A stretch of 64,000 nt of DNA. Source: Anderseniella sp963698275. GTDB taxonomy: Bacteria > Pseudomonadota > Alphaproteobacteria > Rhizobiales > Aestuariivirgaceae. The position numbers and the translations under genes were made by a program. The notes below the pieces were generated by a model. The model made no database searches. It was not told the origin of the DNA and saw nothing but the letters and a program-made list of their open reading frames with translations. The stretch spans positions 1,302,001 through 1,366,000 of the forward strand of contig CAVOQE010000001.1 of NCBI GenBank assembly GCA_963698275.1, written 5' to 3'. Numbering within the stretch: the stretch's first letter is position 1; every line of letters starts with the position of its first letter. Below are positions 26,022-34,305 of this stretch, piece by piece.

Positions 26022-27071
26022 TTACGTGTTCATCCCGTCGACGGCGACCCAAGCGATGTTGTGAGCGTAACCTTCGTGGCACCAAACTTCCTGCACCTCA
26101 AGATCAAGTACACAAGAGTAGTGGTGGTATTGATGCCTGTGAAAATCAGAGAACGGCTGATCAACGCTCTTGCAAAAGGCTTCGGCCTCCTGCAGTTCCT
26201 TTCCAGCAAGTTCTGTTTGGCCTGTCAGCCTGGCTAAGCCGTAACGCCCGTCAGGGCTTAAGACTAACGGCTGAGCATAGCTCCCGGCTTTCATGCTGGA
26301 GGTGTCGACTTCGGTGAGCTCAACAATGACCTCGAAACTGGCTTCGCCACCCCGCAGTTTAGCTAGCGCGCCGTCGTTCAGGCTAAACCAAACCCCACCA
26401 GCATCATCGATCACCGGATATGAACCCCTCTCGCAAAGGTGGCTCAGTTCTCCGGTTTCTGTCTTCCAACCAAACAAGCCGTTCCCTCCCAAGATTATCC
26501 TGAAGGCGTCGGCATCAAATGTCCCTCCAGTGGCTTGGAATGGGAGATCAACAGTCGCTATGGCTTGAATTGATCCGTTTAGGTCGTAGACAGCCGCTCC
26601 CTGGCGCGTGCTATACAATGCCTTGCTATGCTTAATGTTCAAACCTAAGGGAAAAAATGCTTCGGCTGGAAGAAGCCCTTTGCGCATTTGGCGGTTCTCA
26701 AGGTTCAGCCATGCAATGAAGCTTTGCCTTGGGCCGCCACCGGCCAGATGCATCAGTAGTTCTGGCCCGGCGGGAACATACTCAAGCATCCAGACCGCAG
26801 AAAGGTCATCCTCAATATCGAGCTCGTGCTGCTCGGCCTCGTGAACGCCGTATGAGATGATGCCGTCCACCGAAACGTAGACACGACCCGCCACGTGGTC
26901 GACAGCGAGCGGGCAATTCGTTCCTCCTGAAAATCCGAGGTCTCTTTGGCGTGTGAACGATGTATTTGAAGCGAGTACCCTTTGGCCGGGTGATTGACCT
27001 GACATCAGAAGCTCGAATGGCGTGTCTTTCGGCTCAACCTGTGTCCAGCCTTTGGCTAGCGAAAGTTCCAT
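26022..27071 (-). CDS. mini-island hypothetical protein, possible beta-propeller
   Basis: The 349-residue protein is the only long ORF of the island. I chose ATG at 27071; a TTG four codons upstream is possible. It lacks a signal peptide and membrane helices. Repeated short beta-strand units with aromatic/Asp/Gly turns (VDHVAGRVYVSVDGIISYG, IILGGNGLFGWKTETGEL, PVIDDAGGVWFSLNDGAL, LVLSPDGRYGLARLTG) suggest a WD40/YVTN-like propeller. The C-terminus has a His/Cys/Tyr patch (HRHQYHHYSCVLDLEVQEVW) that might bind metal. No known island function (restriction, toxin, defence) can be recognised. It is the likely cargo gene. Confidence 0.65.
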   Translation of the reverse strand: MELSLAKGWTQVEPKDTPFELLMSGQSPGQRVLASNTSFTRQRDLGFSGGTNCPLAVDHVAGRVYVSVDGIISYGVHEAEQHELDIEDDLSAVWMLEYVPAGPELLMHLAGGGPRQSFIAWLNLENRQMRKGLLPAEAFFPLGLNIKHSKALYSTRQGAAVYDLNGSIQAIATVDLPFQATGGTFDADAFRIILGGNGLFGWKTETGELSHLCERGSYPVIDDAGGVWFSLNDGALAKLRGGEASFEVIVELTEVDTSSMKAGSYAQPLVLSPDGRYGLARLTGQTELAGKELQEAEAFCKSVDQPFSDFHRHQYHHYSCVLDLEVQEVWCHEGYAHNIAWVAVDGMNT

Positions 27072-27317
27072 GTCTGTATCCAAGTGATGTCATTGCATTC
27101 AGGCTTCGTTTCAACAGATACCTATATGTCAGGAATGGTAGGTTTGACCACATATACGACAAGTCGAAAAGAGCCATTCGCAGCACTGACTTGAACTGGC
27201 GAATTGGGCTCGAAGTTGCCTCTCGTAGTAAATGTGATGAGTGACTGCCGCTAGTCCGTTGTGAATGTTACACTCTTCATTATGAATGCAGAAAGCAGTG
27301 GTAAAAGGTAGGAAAAC

Positions 27318-27353
27318 GTTCGGTTTTTGACTGATTTTAGGCGGAAACCGAAC
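27318..27353. repeat. GTTCGGT/ACCGAAC inverted repeat at right island end
   Basis: GTTCGGT at 27318-27324 and ACCGAAC at 27347-27353 form an inverted pair about 45 bases inside the right attachment repeat. They match the motif clustered at the left end. The 27084-27396 stretch holds no gene I can support besides these sites. Confidence 0.65.
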
Positions 27354-27396
27354 GGTTTTTAAATCTAACTCATTGAAATCATTGGAGAACGGTCAA

Positions 27397-27446
27397 ACTT
27401 TTAATCAGTAGGTCCACGGTTCGAACCCGTGCGGGCTCACCAAAAA
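27397..27446 (+). repeat. right attachment-site repeat (attR, tRNA-Lys 3' remnant)
   Basis: A perfect copy of 25371-25420. It lacks the 5' half of the tRNA, so it is the displaced end of the original gene. The 27447-27562 stretch that follows is ordinary intergenic DNA with no gene seen. Confidence 0.95.
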
Positions 27447-27562
27447 CTTTAACTATTTCAGGTGCTGCCGTGACGTGTTGAGATCCCAGCCCAGGGGACG
27501 GTCACTAAACTCACATCAAGCACTCGTCTTGCTGTTTTGTGTGCCCGTTCCGGCAATTCTGT

Positions 27563-29185
27563 TTAGCCTTCGCCATTATCTGCCTTGACTGCAGCAACCT
27601 GACCGGATTGAGGCAAATCCATCTCGATGCCGCTGCGATGGAGCATGATCCTCCAGGTGTGATAGCTCACCCGCCGCAGCCAGCGGATGGCGTCCAGCCG
27701 CAATAGCGCTGCGTCGGTGTCGGTCGCGCCCTGGCTGGCCAGGTCGATTGTTGCCTCGCGCATGTCCTGACCGGTGGCTTCCAGTCGCTGCCGGATTTCG
27801 TTGATCCTGTCTTCCGCGTCACCTGGTTCCTGCCCATCAATGTATGTCCTTATGGCTGTCACAAGCTCGCGGGCAATCGGGGCCAGTTCCGGATCATCAG
27901 CCAGCACGGAAATTCGTTCCTGCTGGCCACAGCGATGATGCAGTCTTGATACATGATCAAGCGAGTGGATGACCGCCATATGGCGCGCGTGTATCGCAGC
28001 GTCGGCCTGGCTGGTTTGTATGTTCTGACTGTAGGCCCTGGTTTCCCGGGAGGCGTCCGCCACGGCCTGAAGGGCGGTTTTTGTGCCGCGGTCGGGCCCG
28101 TGTTCCAGCAGCTTTACCAGAATGGCGAACAGGGCATTGGCAATACCGGCAACACTTGCATCAGCCGCATAAGTTGCAGGCGATGCATGGCCAAGCAGCC
28201 GGTCATCGAGTTTCGAGGTCAGCGCCGGCCCTGTGTCCGGTACCAGCCAGATGACCAGGCGGGCAAACCAGGGCGTGAACCCGATGACAATGCACAGGCC
28301 AAGGAGGTTGAATGCGGTATGAAATGCCACCAGGCCAATCTGCGGGTCGAACGCATGTCCCAAGGTTTGCCATTTGCCGATGCCCCATTCCAGCGGATAC
28401 AGCAGCACGAAAGCCACCGCGCCAATCATGATATTGTAGATGACATGCGCAAAGCCGGTTCGCCGGGTTGCCACTGCTCCGCCCACAGATGCCAGTGCCG
28501 CGGTGAATGTTGTTCCCACATCCATGCCGATCACCATGGCCGCTGCCTGCGGAAACGAGATGGCGTTGCCGGCAAGTGCTACCAGGGCCGTTGCAACGCC
28601 GGCACTGGAGGACTGGGTGATCAGGGTAACGATGACACCGATCGCTACCAGTTGCACGCGGCCATAAAATGTATCGGATGGAAAGATTGACGGCGTTATA
28701 ATGCCATCAAACGCCGCCATACCCTGTTGCAATGACGCAATGCCAATGAACAACAGGCTGAAGCCTGCCAGCGTCCAGCCAAAATTTCTCAGCCAGCCGC
28801 CTGCAAACATTTTCAGCAGTACGCCGACCAGCGTGAGCGGCATAAGTGCGATACTCAACTGGAACTTGAAGCCGACCAATACAATAAGCCATCCGGTCAC
28901 GGTCGTTCCCAGGTTCGCCCCGAATATTACACCGAGTGCCTGACTGAAGGTGATCAGGCCTGCTCCGACAAAACCTACCGTGGCCACCGTCGTTGCACTT
29001 GAGGATTGCAGCACAGCGGTAGATAGCGCACCGGCAATGGCGCCACTGTAGGGGCTCTTCGTGTAGTTTCTCAGGAACCGGTGCAAGGAGACGCCCGCCA
29101 GGTCCCGCAGTCCATCGGTAAGTACCATCATGCCCAGCAGAAACATCCCCAGCCCGCCTGCCACTGTTAGAGCTGAGATATACAT
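27563..29185 (-). CDS. Na+/phosphate cotransporter family protein with PhoU-like tail
   Basis: The 540-residue protein carries two Na/Pi-cotransporter repeats with the hallmark QSSSATT (LQSSSATTVATVGFVGAG near residue 60) and its copy QSSSAGVATALV near residue 190. Each is followed by GANLGTT or GMDVGTT. About nine membrane helices are followed, from about residue 340, by a cytoplasmic PhoU-like helical domain. It imports phosphate with sodium or exports anions. It is divergent from the acyl-CoA ligase gene, and two Fnr-like boxes lie in the shared 244-base upstream region. Confidence 0.9.
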   Translation of the reverse strand: MYISALTVAGGLGMFLLGMMVLTDGLRDLAGVSLHRFLRNYTKSPYSGAIAGALSTAVLQSSSATTVATVGFVGAGLITFSQALGVIFGANLGTTVTGWLIVLVGFKFQLSIALMPLTLVGVLLKMFAGGWLRNFGWTLAGFSLLFIGIASLQQGMAAFDGIITPSIFPSDTFYGRVQLVAIGVIVTLITQSSSAGVATALVALAGNAISFPQAAAMVIGMDVGTTFTAALASVGGAVATRRTGFAHVIYNIMIGAVAFVLLYPLEWGIGKWQTLGHAFDPQIGLVAFHTAFNLLGLCIVIGFTPWFARLVIWLVPDTGPALTSKLDDRLLGHASPATYAADASVAGIANALFAILVKLLEHGPDRGTKTALQAVADASRETRAYSQNIQTSQADAAIHARHMAVIHSLDHVSRLHHRCGQQERISVLADDPELAPIARELVTAIRTYIDGQEPGDAEDRINEIRQRLEATGQDMREATIDLASQGATDTDAALLRLDAIRWLRRVSYHTWRIMLHRSGIEMDLPQSGQVAAVKADNGEG

Positions 29186-29301
29186 CTGGTCTCCCGAATA
29201 TGTCTGATCGAGGCTGTTTATGCGGTGGGTTCAGTTCCCGCCGACATGATGGCCGACTGTTCAACACCTGCCATGATTAGCGGCACGTGGCGTCGGTCAT
29301 G

Positions 29302-29315
29302 TTGATGTCGGTCAA
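29302..29315. promoter_or_regulatory. Fnr/FixK-like box 1
   Basis: TTGATGTCGGTCAA fits TTGAT-N4-ATCAA with one mismatch. It lies about 120 bases from both divergent start codons (Na/Pi gene and acyl-CoA ligase). Confidence 0.65.
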
Positions 29316-29344
29316 CCTCAGTGCGGCTCCAACGGATTGTCCTG

Positions 29345-29358
29345 TTGACGTGCGTCAA
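29345..29358. promoter_or_regulatory. Fnr/FixK-like box 2
   Basis: TTGACGTGCGTCAA is a perfect TTGAC-N4-GTCAA dyad, centred about 78 bases before the acyl-CoA ligase ATG. That is a suitable position for activation with a 5' leader of about 40 bases. Confidence 0.65.
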
Positions 29359-29429
29359 GGCGCCAGTGCTGTCATTTCCTTAAGGTTCGTAGCGTGGGGG
29401 CATGAATTTTAGCTACAGGTTGTAAGAAC

Positions 29430-31124
29430 ATGCAGTCAAACGTTCCCAGCTACGTACATGGTACAAGCCCGCAATCGTTGCTGCCGCTTACGGTTGCCGG
29501 CCTGTTGCAGAATACCGCCGTGCGCCATCCGAACGCTGATGCACTGATTGTTCCTTATCAAGGCATCCGTTGGTCATATCGCGACCTGCAGAACGAGGTG
29601 GAACGATATGCTGCGGGCTTTGCTGCGCTCAACCTGCGCCCTGGAGAGCGTATCGGTATCTGGGCGCCCAACTGCTGGGAGTGGGTCGTGACACAATTTG
29701 CAAGTGCGCGCGCCGGCCTGGTCCTGGTCAACATCAATCCGGCCTATCGGCTCGCCGAGCTGTCTTACGCGCTGGCAACTACAGGGTGTGCAGCGTTGAT
29801 TGCTACGCGGCAGTTCAAGAGCAGTGACTATATCGCCATGCTGAAGGAGTTGATCCCCGAGCTTGGCGAGGCGGCCGCAGGCCACCTGGATACCGCCAGG
29901 TTTCCCGATCTGCGCCTGATGTTGCTACTCGGCCAGCAGGAAGAAGCCGGTTTCATGCAATTTGAAGCCATTCCCGACAAAGCCGACAAGAAGCACCTGA
30001 AGCAGATTGAAAAGCTGCAGGACCAGTTGCAGTTTGACGATCCCATCAACATTCAGTTCACCAGCGGCACCACGGGAACGCCGAAAGCCTCAACGCTGAC
30101 CCACCACAACATCGTCAACAATGCCTATTTCGTTGGCCTGCAGATGAAGCTGAGTGAAGCGGACAGGATGTGCATTCCGGTTCCCATGTATCACTGTTTC
30201 GGGATGGTACTTGGCACTTTGTGCTGTGTGGCCCATGGCAGCGCCATGGTGTTTTCGTCCGCCGGGTTCGATGCTGCGGACGTTCTCCGGACAATTGATT
30301 CCGAGAGCTGCACCGTGTTGCATGGTGTGCCTACCATGTTCATTGCAGAACTTGAGGTGCCGGAGTTCAAGGATTGCAAACTGACAACGCTGCGCACGGG
30401 CATCATGGCCGGGGCACCGTGCCCGGTGGAACTGATGCGGCGGGTGATGGACGAGATGCATCTGACCGAGATTACCATTGCGTATGGTATGACGGAGACG
30501 GGTCCTGTCAGTTTCGAAACGTCGGTAGATGATCCGGTGGAGCGCCGCGTTACCACGGTTGGCCGCGTGCTGCCGCATATCGAGATCAAGATCGTCGATG
30601 AGGATGGGCGCATCGTTCCGCGTGGTGAGGCCGGAGAACTGCTGACGCGCGGTTACTGTGTCATGCCCTATTACTGGAACGATCCTGAGCGGACCGCCAA
30701 GGCCATTGACGAGGCACACTGGATTGCCAGTGGCGATGTGGCGACGATTGACGACGAGGGTTACTGCGAGATTGTCGGCCGGATAAAGGACATGCTTATC
30801 CGGGGCGGCGAAAATATATTTCCCCGCGAAATCGAGGAATACATCTATCAACACCCGGCCGTTGAACAGGTGGAGGTGATCGGTGTGCCGGATGAAAAAT
30901 ACGGTGAGCAGGTGTGCGCCTGGATCAAGTTGCGCGAGGGTTCAAGCCTGACAGCGGAGGAAATCCGCACTTTCTGTGAGGGGAAAATCGCGCATTTCAA
31001 GATCCCCGAATATGTCAGGTTCGTCGACGAATTCCCGATGACGGTGACCGGAAAAGTCCAGAAATATATTATGCGAGAGATGATGTCTGATGAACTCGAA
31101 AAGCAACCAAGCAGAACCGGGTGA
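29430..31124 (+). CDS. AMP-dependent acyl-CoA ligase (fatty-acid or branched-acid type)
   Basis: The 564-residue protein has all ANL-family cores: the P-loop FTSGTTGTPKAS (about residue 210), YGMTETG, the hinge GRIKDMLIRGGENIFP, and the acylation lysine in TGKVQKYI. The family neighbours are medium-chain or branched acyl-CoA synthetases (FadD/AtoE-like). It overlaps the E1 alpha gene by 35 bases and so belongs to the oxo-acid dehydrogenase operon. It may activate free branched acids that the dehydrogenase complex also yields as CoA esters. The start ATG has no strong ribosome-binding site. Confidence 0.9.
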   Translation: MQSNVPSYVHGTSPQSLLPLTVAGLLQNTAVRHPNADALIVPYQGIRWSYRDLQNEVERYAAGFAALNLRPGERIGIWAPNCWEWVVTQFASARAGLVLVNINPAYRLAELSYALATTGCAALIATRQFKSSDYIAMLKELIPELGEAAAGHLDTARFPDLRLMLLLGQQEEAGFMQFEAIPDKADKKHLKQIEKLQDQLQFDDPINIQFTSGTTGTPKASTLTHHNIVNNAYFVGLQMKLSEADRMCIPVPMYHCFGMVLGTLCCVAHGSAMVFSSAGFDAADVLRTIDSESCTVLHGVPTMFIAELEVPEFKDCKLTTLRTGIMAGAPCPVELMRRVMDEMHLTEITIAYGMTETGPVSFETSVDDPVERRVTTVGRVLPHIEIKIVDEDGRIVPRGEAGELLTRGYCVMPYYWNDPERTAKAIDEAHWIASGDVATIDDEGYCEIVGRIKDMLIRGGENIFPREIEEYIYQHPAVEQVEVIGVPDEKYGEQVCAWIKLREGSSLTAEEIRTFCEGKIAHFKIPEYVRFVDEFPMTVTGKVQKYIMREMMSDELEKQPSRTG

Positions 31125-32232
31125 CGGTGCACGGCCGACTGACAAGGGCATGACACATGTTGCCCGGTTCGATGTTTTTTGCAGGCAGTATATCGCGCCT
31201 GAAGGAGATATTGTTGCTGATTTGCCCAAGGTTGCAAACGATACCGAACTGCTGACGACACTCTACCGCCAGATGGTGCTCACGCGGACATTCGATCAAA
31301 AGGCGATTGCACTGCAGCGCACGGGCAGGCTTGGCACATATGCATCCGTCCTGGGTCAGGAGGCAATCGGTACCGGAGTGGCAAGTGCGATGCGTGAGGA
31401 TGATATCCTGCTTCCCTCATTCAGGGAGCACGGGGCGCAATTGCAGCGCGGGGTCACCATTCGTGAACTCCTGCTTTACTGGGGAGGCGACGAGCGCGGC
31501 AGTGACTTTTCAGGTCCGCGTCATGACTTTCCCGTCTGTATTCCGGTCGGTTCGCATTTTCCGCATGCAGCCGGTGCGGCACTGGCAATGAAGTTGCGTG
31601 GTTCCAACAATGTGGCCGTTGTCATTGCCGGTGACGGGGCAACATCCAAAGGCGAATTCTACGAAGCGTTGAATATTGCCGGCGTATGGCAGTTGCCGTT
31701 GCTGGTGGTGATTGCCAATAACCAGTGGGCAATATCGGTGTCCCGCAAGCAACAGACCCGGGCCCGGACGCTGGCGCAGAAAGCCATTGCGGCAGGTATT
31801 CCGGGGGAGCAGGTTGATGGCAATGATGCCGTTGCAGTCTATACAGCTACACTTGAAGCGCTGGAGGCCATAAGGGCAGGGCAGGGCCCACGCCTGATTG
31901 AGGCGATGACCTACAGACTTGGAGATCACACGACCGCAGACAATGCCAGCCGCTATCGGGATGACGAAGAGGTTTCCCGCCATTGGCAGGCAGACCCGGT
32001 GTCCCGGTTGCGTGACTATCTCACTGCACAGAATTACTGGACAAAGGAGGATGAGCAGTCCCTGCTTGAAGAGTGCCGGGGACAGGTCGAGACCGAGGCC
32101 GACGCATATCTGGCAACCCCGGCCCAGGCGGTATCGACCATGTTCGATGATTTGTTCGAGGTGCTGCCAGACGCTCTGAAGTTACAGCGAGAGCAGGCAA
32201 TAGAGGCCGTGCAAGGTGATCAAAATGGCTGA
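31090..32232 (+). CDS. 2-oxoacid dehydrogenase E1 alpha subunit (branched-chain type)
   Basis: The 380-residue protein has the thiamine-diphosphate motif GDG-ATSKGEFYEALN ending in NNQWA, and the phosphorylation-loop equivalent YRLGDHTTADNASRY. The long N-terminus and the GLGTYASVLGQEA-like region (GRLGTYASVLGQEAIG) are typical of BCKDH E1 alpha. It may start at the ATG at 31150 instead, which would drop 20 weakly conserved residues. It decarboxylates branched 2-oxo acids with E1 beta. Confidence 0.9.
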   Translation: MNSKSNQAEPGDGARPTDKGMTHVARFDVFCRQYIAPEGDIVADLPKVANDTELLTTLYRQMVLTRTFDQKAIALQRTGRLGTYASVLGQEAIGTGVASAMREDDILLPSFREHGAQLQRGVTIRELLLYWGGDERGSDFSGPRHDFPVCIPVGSHFPHAAGAALAMKLRGSNNVAVVIAGDGATSKGEFYEALNIAGVWQLPLLVVIANNQWAISVSRKQQTRARTLAQKAIAAGIPGEQVDGNDAVAVYTATLEALEAIRAGQGPRLIEAMTYRLGDHTTADNASRYRDDEEVSRHWQADPVSRLRDYLTAQNYWTKEDEQSLLEECRGQVETEADAYLATPAQAVSTMFDDLFEVLPDALKLQREQAIEAVQGDQNG

Positions 32233-33205
32233 TATTGATCTGTTGGGTGCCGTCAACCTGGCTCTGGCCAGGGCCATGCAGGATGATGAGACAATCATTG
32301 TTCTTGGTGAAGATGTTGGTGTCAATGGCGGCGTGTTCAGGGCAACCGATGGCCTTCAGGAAAAGTTCGGCGCCACACGGGTACTGGATACGCCGCTTGC
32401 CGAATGCGCCATTGCCGGTATCGCTGTGGGTGTCGCCACACAGGGCTTCCGGCCCATCGCCGAAATACAATTTGCAGGGTTCATCTATCCCGTCATTGAC
32501 CAGATGCTCAATCATGCATCACGCCTGCGCAACCGCACGCGCGGCAGGCTGAGTTGTCCCATGGTGCTGCGCGCGCCCTATGGCGGAGGGGTTCATGCAC
32601 CTGAACATCATTCTGAAAGCCCGGAGGCCTTGTTCGCCCACATTCCCGGTCTGAGAGTGGTCATTCCATCATCTCCGCAGCGGGCCTACGGGCTGTTGCT
32701 GGCAGCCATAAGAAACCCTGACCCTGTTGTCTTCCTGGAACCAAAACGGCTCTACCACGCGTTTAAGGAGGCGGTGTCAGATGACGGCAAGGAGTTGGCG
32801 CTGGATCAGCCGGTTTGCCTCAGGCAAGGCCGGGACATTACGCTGGTCACATGGGGAGCTTCGACAACTGAAGTTTTGAGCGCGGCTGATCAACTTGAGA
32901 CAGAAGGCATATCGGCTGAGGTAATCGACATAGCCACCTTGTCGCCCCTTAATGATGACCCGATCTGCACCTCTGTGGAAAAGACAGGCCGCTGCGTTGT
33001 TGTTCATGAGGCGGTGCGCACAGGCGGTTTCGGGGCAGAGATTGTCGCGCGTATCGCGGATCGGTCGCTCAATTCTTTGCTCGCGCCTGTCAGACGCGTC
33101 ACCGGCTATGACACGGTCATCCCGCTTCCCCGTCTGGAGGCGCACTATATGCCCGGGCAGAAGCAAGTCGTCAAAGCAGTCCGGGAAGTGATGGAACTAT
33201 CATGA
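32225..33205 (+). CDS. 2-oxoacid dehydrogenase E1 beta subunit
   Basis: The 326-residue protein is a transketolase-like E1 beta, with the motifs GEDVGVNGGVFRATDGL and RAPYGGGVHAPEHHSESPEA. The ATG at 32225 overlaps the end of E1 alpha by eight bases and follows AAGGTG; the upstream GTG is less likely. It forms the alpha2beta2 E1 with its neighbour. Confidence 0.92.
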   Translation: MADIDLLGAVNLALARAMQDDETIIVLGEDVGVNGGVFRATDGLQEKFGATRVLDTPLAECAIAGIAVGVATQGFRPIAEIQFAGFIYPVIDQMLNHASRLRNRTRGRLSCPMVLRAPYGGGVHAPEHHSESPEALFAHIPGLRVVIPSSPQRAYGLLLAAIRNPDPVVFLEPKRLYHAFKEAVSDDGKELALDQPVCLRQGRDITLVTWGASTTEVLSAADQLETEGISAEVIDIATLSPLNDDPICTSVEKTGRCVVVHEAVRTGGFGAEIVARIADRSLNSLLAPVRRVTGYDTVIPLPRLEAHYMPGQKQVVKAVREVMELS

Positions 33206-34293
33206 CCACCTTTTGCCTGCCAGACCTGGGAGAAGGCCTTCGAGAGGCAGAGATCGTCACCTGGCAGGTGTCCGAAGGCGATCATATCGTTGCCGATCAG
33301 CCATTGGTGTCGGTAGAGACGGAAAAGGCAGTAGTGGAAATTCCCTCGCCGCAATCAGGCCGGGTAACAAAACTTCATGGCCAGCCTGGCGACATCGTTC
33401 TCGTGGGGCATCCTCTGGTTGAGTATGATGGCGGGGACGAACAGCAATCGGAAACGGTTGTGGGAGAGCTTCCCCATGGGGAAACGCAACCAGCGGCGTC
33501 TGCCCAAGCTCCTGTCGAAGGCCGACCGAAAGCAGCGCCCGCAGTCCGCAAACTGGCTCGCGATCAGGGACTTGATCTTGCCGGCATCATGGGCAGTGGC
33601 GTCGATGGGACAATTACTCTTGAGGACGTCAGGCACGCTGCCTCGACAGGTGATGAAGACGCCGCCGGAGAACGCTTACGTGGTCCGCGCCGCGCCATGG
33701 CGCTGGCAATGCAGAACGCCGGTGCCGAGATTGTTCCGGCAACCCTGACCAGCAGCGCGGATGTAACCGGATGGTCCGGTGCCGATGATGTGACAGTCCG
33801 CCTGATTTCCGCTGTCGTAGCGGGCTGCAAGGCTGAGCCGGCGCTCAATGCATGGTTCCATTCTGCCGGTTTAACCATCTCGCGCCACAATGAGGTTCAT
33901 GTCGGTGTCGCGATGGACACCGATGACGGGCTTTTCGTGCCGGTGGTCCGCAATGCAGGCGGATTATCGGCCGCAGAGTTGCGAGAAACAGTCAACATGC
34001 TGAAGGGGCAGGTGGCTAACAGAAACATCGCGCGAGAGCACCTGACCGGTCACACCATCACCTTGTCGAATTTCGGCACTTTGGCAGGCCAGTATGCAAG
34101 CCTGGTCGTCATGCCGCCGCAGGTAGCGATCCTGGGCGCCGGTAAGATCAGTGAGCAGATTGTGCCAGTTGAGGGCAAGCCGGCCGTCCGCCGCATCCTG
34201 CCGCTGTCGCTGACATTTGACCATCGGGCCGTAACAGGCGGCGAGGCGGCCAGATTCATGAAAGCAGCAACTGACAGTCTGCAAAAACAGTGA
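33202..34293 (+). CDS. dihydrolipoamide acyltransferase (E2) of branched-chain-type complex
   Basis: The 363-residue protein has one lipoyl domain with lipoyl-Lys42 (ETEKAVVEI), a peripheral subunit-binding domain (AVRKLARDQGLDLAGIMGSG) and a catalytic domain ending in FDHRAVTGGEAARF, where the His is catalytic. It overlaps the E1 beta gene by four bases. It is short for an E2, with one lipoyl unit and short linkers. No dihydrolipoamide dehydrogenase (E3) gene is in the window, so that subunit must come from elsewhere. Confidence 0.92.
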   Translation: MTTFCLPDLGEGLREAEIVTWQVSEGDHIVADQPLVSVETEKAVVEIPSPQSGRVTKLHGQPGDIVLVGHPLVEYDGGDEQQSETVVGELPHGETQPAASAQAPVEGRPKAAPAVRKLARDQGLDLAGIMGSGVDGTITLEDVRHAASTGDEDAAGERLRGPRRAMALAMQNAGAEIVPATLTSSADVTGWSGADDVTVRLISAVVAGCKAEPALNAWFHSAGLTISRHNEVHVGVAMDTDDGLFVPVVRNAGGLSAAELRETVNMLKGQVANRNIAREHLTGHTITLSNFGTLAGQYASLVVMPPQVAILGAGKISEQIVPVEGKPAVRRILPLSLTFDHRAVTGGEAARFMKAATDSLQKQ

Positions 34294-34305
34294 CGGAGGT
34301 ACCAT

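Larger units (their letters stand above)
25371..27446. mobile_element. integrase-less mini genomic island in tRNA-Lys
   Basis: A perfect 50-bp direct repeat brackets an insert of just under 2 kb. The left copy is part of the tRNA gene, as in islands made by tyrosine recombinases using a tRNA 3' end. The insert looks less GC-rich than its neighbours and contains one long ORF (minus strand), GTTCGGT inverted-repeat clusters near both ends, a palindrome that repeats 11 bases of the attachment core, and a 208-bp inverted-repeat-flanked insert. No integrase or excisionase is visible. It may be a deletion remnant or an element mobilised in trans. Confidence 0.85.

Noticed and set aside
25773..26237. 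154-residue plus-strand ORF in the mini-island
   Set aside because: It spans the MITE-like insert and the end of the minus-strand island gene, with no ribosome-binding site and no family likeness.
26960..27244. 94-residue plus-strand ORF at the right side of the island
   Set aside because: Mostly antisense to the start of the 349-residue gene; no ribosome-binding site or motif.
25421..27396. CRISPR array or toxin-antitoxin pair in the mini-island
   Set aside because: The GTTCGGT repeats are too short and irregular for CRISPR, and no small paired ORFs with ribosome-binding sites were found.
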